The position numbers and the translations under genes are program-made. Source: an uncultured Eubacteriales bacterium (lineage in GTDB: Bacteria; Bacillota; Clostridia; Lachnospirales; Lachnospiraceae). From it: a stretch of DNA of 64,000 nucleotides. Each line of letters starts with the position of its first letter. The stretch's first letter is position 1. The notes under the pieces were generated by a model. It had not been told where the DNA came from. It was given only the letters and a program-made list of their open reading frames with translations, and did not search any database. The DNA is taken from assembly GCA_949292785.1 (NCBI GenBank), contig CASFBK010000004.1, positions 124,001 through 188,000 on the forward strand. Direction: 5' to 3'. Positions 16,623 through 24,650 of the stretch are shown here, piece by piece.

Positions 16623-17667
16623 ATTACAAGATGTAAGCGTAATTATTCCGGCGTTAAATCCGGATGAGAAGCTGTTAGAATTATTAGAAAAATTAAACGA
16701 ACAGGGATTTGAACCGCCATTGTTAGTAAATGACGGAAGCAGTCAGGAGTGTGAAGCGTATTTTAAAACTGCCGAGGAAAAGTATCATTGTACCATTTTG
16801 AAACATGAGGAAAATAGAGGAAAAGGCCGGGCATTAAAAACCGCTTTTTCTTATTTGCTGGAGAAAAAAACATGTAGTTATGCAGTAACCATTGATGCAG
16901 ATGGACAGCATGCACCAGAGGATGTACTGCGGTGTGTTCTGGCAGCCAAAGAGCCGGAAAATAGAGGAAAGATTATATTTGGCTGTAGGAATTTTAACGA
17001 ACCTCATGTGCCCCGCAAAAGCCGGTGGGGAAATAAAAGTATGTGTATTTTGATGCGCTTTACCTGTGGAATGAACCTGTCAGATACTCAGACCGGACTT
17101 CGGGTATTTCCGAAAGAATATTTCTCCAGACTGTTAGAAATCGAAGGAGAACGGTTCGAGTATGAGACGAATATGCTGATTGATATTCAGCGGGAGAAAA
17201 TCTCTTATGGTGAAGTAAAGATAAAGACGGTTTATATTGAAAATAACAGGTCGTCTCATTTTCGACCATTTGCGGATTCTATGATTATTATCCGTCCGTT
17301 TTTTCATTTCCTGATTTCTTCCTGTGGTTCTTCCCTTGTGGACCTGGGGGCATTTGCCCTGTTGTTCTGGCTGATGAAAAATCTGCCGGAGCGGGAGGCT
17401 ATCTGGTTTGCTACCGTGGCAGCCAGAATTTTGTCGGCGTGCTGTAATTATATGCTGAACCGGCATCGGGTATTCGGACAGGGAAGCAGGAAGTCTCCGG
17501 TAAAATATATGATGTTATGTGTGTTGCAGATGTGCATGTCGGCGGCGCTGGTGGCGGCAATTTATGGAATGGTTGGTTCGGGAGCGACGCTTATTAAGAT
17601 TGTGGTAGATGTATGCCTGTTTTTCCTTAGTTATCAGATACAGCGGGAGTGGGTGTTTGCGGAATAG
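16615..17667 (+). CDS. Polyprenyl-phosphate-type GT2 glycosyltransferase fused to a GtrA domain
   Basis: 350 residues from the ATG at 16615. Residues 1-215 are a dolichol-phosphate-mannose-synthase-like GT2 domain: VSVIIPALNPDEK, LVNDGSS, ENRGKGRALKTAF, and the DxD in TIDADGQH. Residues about 220-350 carry four helices of the GtrA/flippase type. This pairing makes and flips a lipid-linked sugar. With the second glycosyltransferase and the 838-residue membrane protein next door it suggests extracytoplasmic glycosylation linked to exosortase sorting. That role is inferred from the operon. Confidence 0.87.
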   Translation: MNKLQDVSVIIPALNPDEKLLELLEKLNEQGFEPPLLVNDGSSQECEAYFKTAEEKYHCTILKHEENRGKGRALKTAFSYLLEKKTCSYAVTIDADGQHAPEDVLRCVLAAKEPENRGKIIFGCRNFNEPHVPRKSRWGNKSMCILMRFTCGMNLSDTQTGLRVFPKEYFSRLLEIEGERFEYETNMLIDIQREKISYGEVKIKTVYIENNRSSHFRPFADSMIIIRPFFHFLISSCGSSLVDLGAFALLFWLMKNLPEREAIWFATVAARILSACCNYMLNRHRVFGQGSRKSPVKYMMLCVLQMCMSAALVAAIYGMVGSGATLIKIVVDVCLFFLSYQIQREWVFAE

Positions 17668-17678
17668 GAGGATTTAAA

Positions 17679-20195
17679 GTGCCAAAAAGAGAGACTCAGA
17701 AAAAGAACATACGGATATTTGGCGTGGTATGTGGAATGGGAATCAGCGTGCTGTTAGCGGCAATTACCATATGGATGATTCGTAAGACCGGACAATATCC
17801 CCGCGGATATGATACCATGTACCATATTTACAGAGGTGAGTCTCTGTTTCAGGCATTGCAGAATAAGGAATGGTATCCTTTGTATGACCGTTATTTGTAT
17901 AACGGGGTACAGCCACTGCGTTATTGGGCGCCGGGAGCGGTATATTTGCTGGCAGTGCTTCGGATGTTTTGCAGTTCTATTTTGGATGCCTATCTTTTGT
18001 TTATCGGTGTTTTGATTGTGATTTCCATGGGTGGCTGGCTGAGATTTGGATGGTATTATAAACGAATTCCGTTGTCTGTCTTTATGGGAATGATATGGTT
18101 TTTTATGCCGGAGAATCTCCGGGTATTTTTTGCCAGTGGAAATCTGCTAAGAGGATTGGTAGCGGCATTGCTGCCCTGGTTCATGTTTGCGGTAGTGCGG
18201 TTCTTAGAATATGCCAAAAGAAGAAAGGAAGAGCCGGAAAATGAGAAGCTGCGAAAGAAGCAGGCGTTAGCATTTGTGGAGATAGGGATTCAGATGGCAC
18301 TTTTGGTACTGGGACATTCCGGACAGGGAAGTATCGTATTGCTGTGTCTTTTGATTTTTTTACTTATCTACGGAATTTCCCAAAAGCAGGGAAAGGCGGC
18401 AGGACAGGTGTTGTTGGCGGCGCTTTGCGGTTATGCATTGACGGGACTGTGGCTGTATCCTTCTTTGAAGGGCGGACTGGTTTCCATGGGGAATGACAGC
18501 GCCCAGGTAATGAAGAACAGCTTTCAGAGTGCGTGGTTGTCCATTCAACCGCTTTTGCGTCTGGAAAATCAGGACGCACTGTACTTTGGATTGTCGGTGC
18601 TGGCGTTGGCGATTATGGGGACATTTCTGGCATTTAAAGAGCAGAGAGCAGGATTTCTTACAGGAATTGTGACTTTTCTTGGAACAACACTGTCTGCCTA
18701 TAAAATATTAATGAAGCTTCCGTTTAGCGGAATTTTGTGGATGGAGCGTTTTGTATCGGTGGCGCTGATATTTGTGCTGATTTCGTTCCTTCAATGGAAA
18801 CGGTTAAAGCCCTGGCTTACGATAGTAATATGTGTGTTGCTGACGGCAGATATGATACCATCGCTGCAATTTATCTGGTCGCCGAAGGAAGAATGGGTGG
18901 AAGATGCCGGGCAGGAAATTGAAAATAAGGCACAAAGACTGTTGTTAGATGATGCAAAAGCGGTGACAGAGCAAAGAATCGCAGTTCTGGATTTAAGTGC
19001 CTATACGGCGTTTGCGCCTTATTATCTGTCGGGAGAGGAGCCCCAGGTATTGTGTACCTTTGGAGCGGCATGGCAGGGCGCGCATACGGCGTCTAATGTA
19101 GTGATGCTGAATACGGCTGTTTCAGAAGGGTACTACGATTATTTGTTTGACCGATGTCTGGAGTTGGGGAATGATACGGTGTATGTGTTAGAGTCTGCAA
19201 TGAAAAACGGCAGACAGGATATGGAACAGTTGAAAGCGGCGGCAGAGCGCCAGGGGTATGAGTATATTACCGATAATGGTATCGATGCTGTTTTTCACCG
19301 GGAAATAGAAGAAAGCTTTGGTACGGTTACCACATACGAAGGAATCGCAATCGGAAGTTCTGCCCAGTCCATTGCGCTGCGTTATCCGGTTTTTCAGGAG
19401 ACAACAGATTCTAACCTGAACCATTATTCCTTAGAAGAACTGTCTGCATATAAGAAAATATATCTTTCAGGCTTTACTTATGACGATAAGGAAGAGGCGG
19501 AAGAATTGGTGCGTGACCTGGCAGAACGTGGATGCGAGGTCTATGTTGACATGGGAACCATTCCGGCAGAAAAGTCCGGACTTTCCAGTTTCCTTGGCTG
19601 TGAAACCGCAACGGTAATGCTGGGAGATTACTATCCGGAATTACAGTATCAGCAAGAGCGTTATCAGACGGGAAAGTTTCCGGAAGAGAACCGTCAGTGG
19701 AATACGGTATATCTGGTAAATCCTGAAAATCCGGATGGAACGGCAGTGTATAATAATCAGGAGCTCGTGTTTAGTGCCACCACAGAGAATGAGAATATCC
19801 ATTTGTTGGGCTTTAATCTGGTTTATTACGGAATCAGTACCGGAGATGCAGAAACAGGCATATTTTTAGACAAGTATTTTGGGATGGATGCAGGAACAGT
19901 GCCAAAACGGAATACGGTGCCGGTAGAGATTACCTATTCCGCAGACGGAATTATAATAGAGACGGAGCAGAATCATGTAAATACCAGTCTGGCATACCTG
20001 GATTCCTTTTCTACCAAACAGGAGGTAAAGGAAGAAAATAACCTGTTGATTGTAAATCAGGGTGTCACAGAGATTCGTTTTACGTATCCTTATTTTCTGG
20101 AAGGCATACTGCTAAGCATTGCAGGGGCGGTACTGCTTGTTGGCGGTGGAATATGGATTTTACGCAGTGGAAAAAGAGAGAAAAAATCTCAATAG
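17679..20195 (+). CDS. Large membrane protein, PTPS-related (PF10131-like), exosortase-associated
   Basis: 838 residues from the GTG at 17679, chosen because AGGAGG lies 7 bases before it. About ten helices fill residues 10-410, with an early luminal loop containing PRGYDTMYHIYRGESLFQAL, which resembles the first loop of glycosyltransferase-C membrane enzymes. Residues 430-800 form an extracytoplasmic region with no recognised catalytic motif, and a last helix near 805-830 is followed by the basic tail RSGKREKKSQ. The family is named for its co-occurrence with PTPS-like proteins. A GT-C sugar transferase using the lipid-linked donor made by the previous gene is the simplest reading. Last gene of the operon. 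Confidence 0.75.
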   Translation: MPKRETQKKNIRIFGVVCGMGISVLLAAITIWMIRKTGQYPRGYDTMYHIYRGESLFQALQNKEWYPLYDRYLYNGVQPLRYWAPGAVYLLAVLRMFCSSILDAYLLFIGVLIVISMGGWLRFGWYYKRIPLSVFMGMIWFFMPENLRVFFASGNLLRGLVAALLPWFMFAVVRFLEYAKRRKEEPENEKLRKKQALAFVEIGIQMALLVLGHSGQGSIVLLCLLIFLLIYGISQKQGKAAGQVLLAALCGYALTGLWLYPSLKGGLVSMGNDSAQVMKNSFQSAWLSIQPLLRLENQDALYFGLSVLALAIMGTFLAFKEQRAGFLTGIVTFLGTTLSAYKILMKLPFSGILWMERFVSVALIFVLISFLQWKRLKPWLTIVICVLLTADMIPSLQFIWSPKEEWVEDAGQEIENKAQRLLLDDAKAVTEQRIAVLDLSAYTAFAPYYLSGEEPQVLCTFGAAWQGAHTASNVVMLNTAVSEGYYDYLFDRCLELGNDTVYVLESAMKNGRQDMEQLKAAAERQGYEYITDNGIDAVFHREIEESFGTVTTYEGIAIGSSAQSIALRYPVFQETTDSNLNHYSLEELSAYKKIYLSGFTYDDKEEAEELVRDLAERGCEVYVDMGTIPAEKSGLSSFLGCETATVMLGDYYPELQYQQERYQTGKFPEENRQWNTVYLVNPENPDGTAVYNNQELVFSATTENENIHLLGFNLVYYGISTGDAETGIFLDKYFGMDAGTVPKRNTVPVEITYSADGIIIETEQNHVNTSLAYLDSFSTKQEVKEENNLLIVNQGVTEIRFTYPYFLEGILLSIAGAVLLVGGGIWILRSGKREKKSQ

Positions 20196-20207
20196 ACTCT
20201 GGTAACC

Positions 20208-20255
20208 TTGCGAAAAGAAACAATGTATGTTACAGTTGGTTAGTCGCAGCTAATT
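20208..20255 (+). promoter_or_regulatory. Probable promoter and operator of the biosynthetic cluster
   Basis: TTGCGA (20208-20213), 17-base spacer, TACAGT (20231-20236), then GGTTAG (20238-20243), six bases, CTAATT (20250-20255). The GGTTAG-N6-CTAAyy element overlaps the expected start of transcription and recurs at 22852 before the ABC transporter genes. The hexamers are also the half-sites of DtxR/IdeR boxes, though those have a 1-base gap. It may bind a metal-dependent repressor. Confidence 0.55.
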
Positions 20256-20294
20256 ACTGCATAGAGTATTGACAGGCGGAGGTGAAGGCAAAGG

Positions 20295-22070
20295 ATGCAG
20301 TATCGTTTAGAAGAAAGGGCAGAAAAGAGTCTTACGCAGATTTTTGATTCCGTAGCAAAGAAGTATCCGGAAAAAATAGCGGTAAAAGCAGGTACGAATC
20401 AGATTTCTTACGGTGAATTGGACCGGAGAAGCAACCAGGTAGCACATATGCTGCACGAAAAGGGAGTAGGCGAAGACGATATTGTCGCAATCTTTGTGGA
20501 TAAATCTATTCATACAATTACTTGTATTTTAGGTATCTTAAAGGCAGGAGCGGCATATCTTCCGGTTGATATTTTGCTGCCAAACAGTAGGATTAAATAT
20601 ATGCTGGGGAATGGAAATGCAAGGTTCATCATGAATACAGAGCTTGCAGGGCATGAGATACAGCAGTTGCTGGCGGAGTGTGCAATTCCTGTGGTTTCGA
20701 ATCATGAGTGGAACGGGTGCTCTGAGGATGATGTGGACTGGCGCAGAGGAACCAATACACTAGCATATGTGATGTATACCTCTGGTTCGGAGGGTAAGCC
20801 CAAGGGTGTGATGATAGAAGACCGGGGAATTATAAGACTGGTAGCAGACGAGGAGTATTTTCCTTTTTGCAGTGACTGGAATATATTACAGAGTTCAACG
20901 TTGGTTTTCGACGCATCCGTTTTTGAGGTATACGGCGCATTATTAAATGGGGCAACGCTGCATTTGATGGATACCGAGACATTGTTAAATGGAGAGAGCT
21001 TGAAGGAATGGCTGGCGAAGCAGCCCATAGATGTGATGTTTCTTACAACACCTTTATTCCATCAGTTAGTTCATGTAGATGTGAGCATCTTTGATTCAGT
21101 ACATAATCTGGTGGTAGGTGGAGATGTACTGCTTGCAAAGCAGGCGGGAAAACTGAAGGAATACAATCCGAAGATTCGGTTGTTCAATGGATACGGACCT
21201 ACGGAGAACACCACATTTTCAACCTTTTATGAGGTGCCTGCAGAGGTTTCGGAAAATGTACCTATTGGGAAACCTATCAGTTCTTCTACGGCATACATAT
21301 GGGATGCGCAAAATAAGCCGGTAAAGAATGGCGAGACAGGAGAACTGTATGTCGGCGGAGAAGGCGTTGGTCGTGGATATATCAATGACGAGAAGCTGAC
21401 GGAACAGAAATTTTTAACACATCCGGATACGGGGGAACGATTGTATCGGACTGGTGATTTGGCACGATGGAAAAAGGACGGCAATATTGAATTTGTCGGA
21501 CGTGCGGATACACAGATTAAGATGAGGGGATTTCGAATTGAACTTCAAGAAATTCAAAAGGCGGTAAATGGATTGCACGCAGTCAGGGAATGCGTGGTTT
21601 TGTGCGAGACCTGTGAGGAAGAAAAAACGCTGACAGCGTATCTTGTTTTACAGGAGGAAATTGAGCGGGAAGCGCTGCAAGAGCAATTACAAAGAATACT
21701 GCCATCTTATATGATTCCCAATGAAATTATTATTGTAAAGTACCTTCCATTAAATTTAAATGGAAAAATAGATAAACATCAATTAGCGCAGATAAAACAG
21801 CAGCAAAAGATGCAGATGCAACAGCAAGAGGTTCTGCAGGAACCGAAAACAGAGGAAAATAAGGTAACGGCTATTCTAAAGGAACAGCTGAAGCGAAGCG
21901 TCTCTTTGGAGAACAATCTATATGAAATTGGCTTTAACTCCATTACTGCGGTAAAGGTTCTGTCCGCCTTTCGTAAACAGGGCTATGCAGTCGGTATTAA
22001 GGAGATTTTGAGTGTGAGAACCGTACGGGATATGGTAAATATGGTTCTACAAAAGCGGAGTGCGGAATAA
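20295..22070 (+). CDS. NRPS module A-PCP, valine-like specificity
   Basis: 591 residues. Adenylation domain to about 485 with YTSGSEGKPKG (A3, about 160), NGYGPTENTT (A5), YRTGDLARW (A7) and NGKIDKHQL (A10), then a carrier domain with the phosphopantetheine serine at 549 (YEIGFNSIT). The binding-pocket residues, aligned by eye to GrsA, read D-A-F-F-V-G-G-T-F, seven of nine matching the known valine code DAFWIGGTF. An aliphatic amino acid is the likely substrate. Being A-PCP without condensation domain it is a candidate loading module. First gene of the cluster, 99 bases after the exosortase operon. Confidence 0.88.
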   Translation: MQYRLEERAEKSLTQIFDSVAKKYPEKIAVKAGTNQISYGELDRRSNQVAHMLHEKGVGEDDIVAIFVDKSIHTITCILGILKAGAAYLPVDILLPNSRIKYMLGNGNARFIMNTELAGHEIQQLLAECAIPVVSNHEWNGCSEDDVDWRRGTNTLAYVMYTSGSEGKPKGVMIEDRGIIRLVADEEYFPFCSDWNILQSSTLVFDASVFEVYGALLNGATLHLMDTETLLNGESLKEWLAKQPIDVMFLTTPLFHQLVHVDVSIFDSVHNLVVGGDVLLAKQAGKLKEYNPKIRLFNGYGPTENTTFSTFYEVPAEVSENVPIGKPISSSTAYIWDAQNKPVKNGETGELYVGGEGVGRGYINDEKLTEQKFLTHPDTGERLYRTGDLARWKKDGNIEFVGRADTQIKMRGFRIELQEIQKAVNGLHAVRECVVLCETCEEEKTLTAYLVLQEEIEREALQEQLQRILPSYMIPNEIIIVKYLPLNLNGKIDKHQLAQIKQQQKMQMQQQEVLQEPKTEENKVTAILKEQLKRSVSLENNLYEIGFNSITAVKVLSAFRKQGYAVGIKEILSVRTVRDMVNMVLQKRSAE

Positions 22071-22088
22071 ATAAGACAAGGAGTGTAT

Positions 22089-22829
22089 ATGCAGAATTTA
22101 TTTTTTGATGAGGTGGACTTTAGCGGGAAAAAGCTTATTTTAATCTGTGTGCCTTATGGTGGTGGATGGAGTACCATTTTTAACAGCTGGGAACCGTATT
22201 TAGAACCGGAAATTGCATTGCTATCGGCGAAGTTTCCGGGACGGGGAGAGCGAATGGAGGAACCGTCCTATGAAAATATGCAGGAGCTGGTACAGGAAAT
22301 CAGTCCTGTGATTGGGGCATATGAGCTTCCGATTGTATTTTACGGCGGTTGCTTTGGCGGATTGTGTGCCTATGAGATAATCAAAGAATTGCAGGAGACT
22401 TACCATAAAAAAGTAAAGCATTTTTTTACCAATTCCCTGATTAGTCCAAGGTATATTGAGGAAAAAGTATTTCTCAGTCAATGGTCAAAAGAAGAATTAG
22501 CCAATGAATTACTGCGGCGGGGGGAACTGCCGGAGGAAGTTCTTGAAGATGAGGAAGTATTGGAATTTCTGTTGCCGGGAATACGTGCGGATTATAAAAT
22601 CTATGAAAACTATCGATATCAGGAAAAGGGGAAAATTAATGTGGATATGAGTATATTTTATAATGATAGTGCAGCGCTTCGGCAGGAAGCGGATAAGGAT
22701 TGGGAAGATTTAATACAGGGCAGCTGTGAAAGAATCCCTATGGCATGTGATAATTTGTTTGCGGCGGAATCTCAGATAGAGATTGCAAAACAGATAAATA
22801 GTAAGTTGAAGCAGCTTTACCTGAATTAA
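22089..22829 (+). CDS. Type II thioesterase-like protein with altered catalytic residues
   Basis: 246 residues from the ATG at 22089 (AAGGAG 5 bases before). Alpha/beta hydrolase of the GrsT/YbtT type: VPYGGGWSTIFNSWEPYL, KFPGRGERMEEP. The nucleophile elbow reads YGGCFGG, placing Cys88 where family members have Ser in GHSMGG. The usual histidine motif (GNHFFIE in the second thioesterase of this cluster) aligns by eye with CDNLFAAE, so His looks replaced by Asn. Either the enzyme uses another mechanism or it is a non-catalytic binding protein. Type II thioesterases normally clear wrong acyl groups from carrier domains. Confidence 0.8.
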   Translation: MQNLFFDEVDFSGKKLILICVPYGGGWSTIFNSWEPYLEPEIALLSAKFPGRGERMEEPSYENMQELVQEISPVIGAYELPIVFYGGCFGGLCAYEIIKELQETYHKKVKHFFTNSLISPRYIEEKVFLSQWSKEELANELLRRGELPEEVLEDEEVLEFLLPGIRADYKIYENYRYQEKGKINVDMSIFYNDSAALRQEADKDWEDLIQGSCERIPMACDNLFAAESQIEIAKQINSKLKQLYLN

Positions 22830-22851
22830 ACAGCAAATTTTTTTAATGCAG

Positions 22852-22869
22852 GGTTAGATATTACTAACC
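22852..22869 (+). promoter_or_regulatory. Inverted repeat GGTTAG-N6-CTAACC, probable operator before the transporter genes
   Basis: GGTTAG (22852-22857), ATATTA, CTAACC (22864-22869): perfect 6-bp arms with a 6-base gap, in the 57-base space between the thioesterase and the first ABC gene. TTTAAT (22842-22847) could be a -10 element just before it. Same design as the element at 20238-20255. Confidence 0.6.
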
Positions 22870-22886
22870 AGAGGAAGGAGAAAAAG

Positions 22887-24635
22887 GTGGAAAAGGAAGT
22901 AAAAAAAGAGAAAGTAGGGGTACAGTATTTATTCTCGTTGGCGGGCAGGGATAATAAACGCTCGCTGTATATTGCAATTTTTTTGAGCAGTCTGTCTGGA
23001 ATTGCTTCGTTCGTACCCTATGTGATGGTATTTCGGACGATTCTGCTTTTGTTTCAGGATGATGTAAAGACGGGGAAAGTCATTACTTATGGCGTGATTG
23101 CAGTCGCAGCAATTTTGGTTCGTTTTCTGTTGCAGGCGGCTTCCATGGCAATGACTCATATCGGAGCGTATGATGTTTTGTATGCAGTAAGAAAAAGGCT
23201 ATGTAATCATATTGGACAGATTAATCTTGGTTTTTACACAGATAACAGTACCGGAGAGATTAAGAAAGTTCTGATGGAGGATGTGGAACGATTAGAAAAG
23301 TTTTTGGCACATCAGATTCCGGATATTACTGTGGCAATCGTAGTACCCATTACGGTGTTGATTTATTTGTTTACCGTAAATGTGCCGATGTCTCTTATTC
23401 TGATTGTGCCGATTATTTTGACCTTTGTAATACAGGCGGTGGAAATGGCCATTGCAAAGCCGGTGCTGGGAAAGATACCAAAGGTACTTGGAAGATTGAA
23501 CTCCGGCATCATGCAGTTCGTCAATGGAATGACAGTCATGAAGACCTATAATGTAACTGCCAATTCTTATAAAGAGTATTCCGAAGCAGTCAATGATTAC
23601 AATGATTTGTGGGTAAAGACAGCGAAGGTATTGGCGCCCATAAGCAGTATTGCCAAAGTGTTAATTGAATCGGGAATATTTTTTGCCTTACCGCTGGGCG
23701 GTTATCTCTACTTAAAGGGAAGTTTAGAGCTTGGAGAATATATCTTTTTTATCATAATGAGTATCGTGTTTCTTTCTTCTTATAATAACATTCTTAATTT
23801 TGCACAGATTTTCAGTCAGATTTCTTCTGGAATTGAGCGTGTGAAAGAAGTAATGGATGCGGAAGAAATTCACGGTGGCAGCCAGGAAGTAAGAACGGAG
23901 GATGGATATGAGGTTGCTTTTGACAAGGTTGGATTTTCCTATGACAATAAGCAGCAGATTTTAGAAGATGTAGATATCAAAATGCCAAAGGGGACGTTGA
24001 CCGCATTTGTGGGAGCCTCCGGCGCAGGAAAAACCACTGCCGCTCAGTTGATTCCCCGATTTTGGGATACTGTTACCGGCAAAATTACAATTAACGGTGT
24101 AGATATCAAAGAACTTCCTACCGAAAAACTGATGGATATGCTGTCCTTTGTATTTCAGGAAGCCTTTATGTTAAACGATACCATTTATCAGAATATTGCC
24201 ATTGGAAAAGAAAATGCTGTGCAGCAAGAAGTAGAAGAAGCAGCAAAAGCCGCCCAGATACATGATTTTATTATGAGTCTTCCAAATGGATATGAGACCC
24301 ATCTGGGAGAAAACGGAGTGAAGCTGTCGGGCGGAGAAAAGCAGAGAATCTGTATTGCAAGAGCCATTTTAAAGAATGCTCCCATTATTATTTTTGATGA
24401 GGCGACCAGCTTTACCGATGGCGAAAATGAACATAAGATTCAGATGGCGTTGGACCGCTTGTTGAAAGGGAAGACAACAATTATGATTGCCCACAGATTA
24501 CATACGATTATAAATGCGGATCAGATATGTGTATTTCAGGAGGGTAAAATTGTAGAAAAAGGAACCCATACAGAACTATTAGAACAACAGGGAATTTACA
24601 ACCGGATGTGGAATGATTATACTGCGCAGGAATAG
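22887..24635 (+). CDS. ABC transporter, membrane domain fused to ATPase (YbtP/IrtA-like half)
   Basis: 582 residues from a GTG start (AAGGAG 6 bases before). Six helices in residues 1-310 in the exporter-type fold, then an ATPase with Walker A GASGAGKTT near 376, LSGGEKQR near 479 and Walker B IIIFDEATS. The D-loop reads SFTDGENE in place of the usual SALDAENE, a kind of change I associate with the YbtP/YbtQ and IrtA/IrtB half-transporters. Those use an exporter fold to import metal-siderophore complexes. It forms a pair with the next gene. Direction of transport cannot be proven from sequence; export of the product is the alternative. Confidence 0.85.
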   Translation: MEKEVKKEKVGVQYLFSLAGRDNKRSLYIAIFLSSLSGIASFVPYVMVFRTILLLFQDDVKTGKVITYGVIAVAAILVRFLLQAASMAMTHIGAYDVLYAVRKRLCNHIGQINLGFYTDNSTGEIKKVLMEDVERLEKFLAHQIPDITVAIVVPITVLIYLFTVNVPMSLILIVPIILTFVIQAVEMAIAKPVLGKIPKVLGRLNSGIMQFVNGMTVMKTYNVTANSYKEYSEAVNDYNDLWVKTAKVLAPISSIAKVLIESGIFFALPLGGYLYLKGSLELGEYIFFIIMSIVFLSSYNNILNFAQIFSQISSGIERVKEVMDAEEIHGGSQEVRTEDGYEVAFDKVGFSYDNKQQILEDVDIKMPKGTLTAFVGASGAGKTTAAQLIPRFWDTVTGKITINGVDIKELPTEKLMDMLSFVFQEAFMLNDTIYQNIAIGKENAVQQEVEEAAKAAQIHDFIMSLPNGYETHLGENGVKLSGGEKQRICIARAILKNAPIIIFDEATSFTDGENEHKIQMALDRLLKGKTTIMIAHRLHTIINADQICVFQEGKIVEKGTHTELLEQQGIYNRMWNDYTAQE

Positions 24636-24650
24636 GAGGGGAAAATTATT

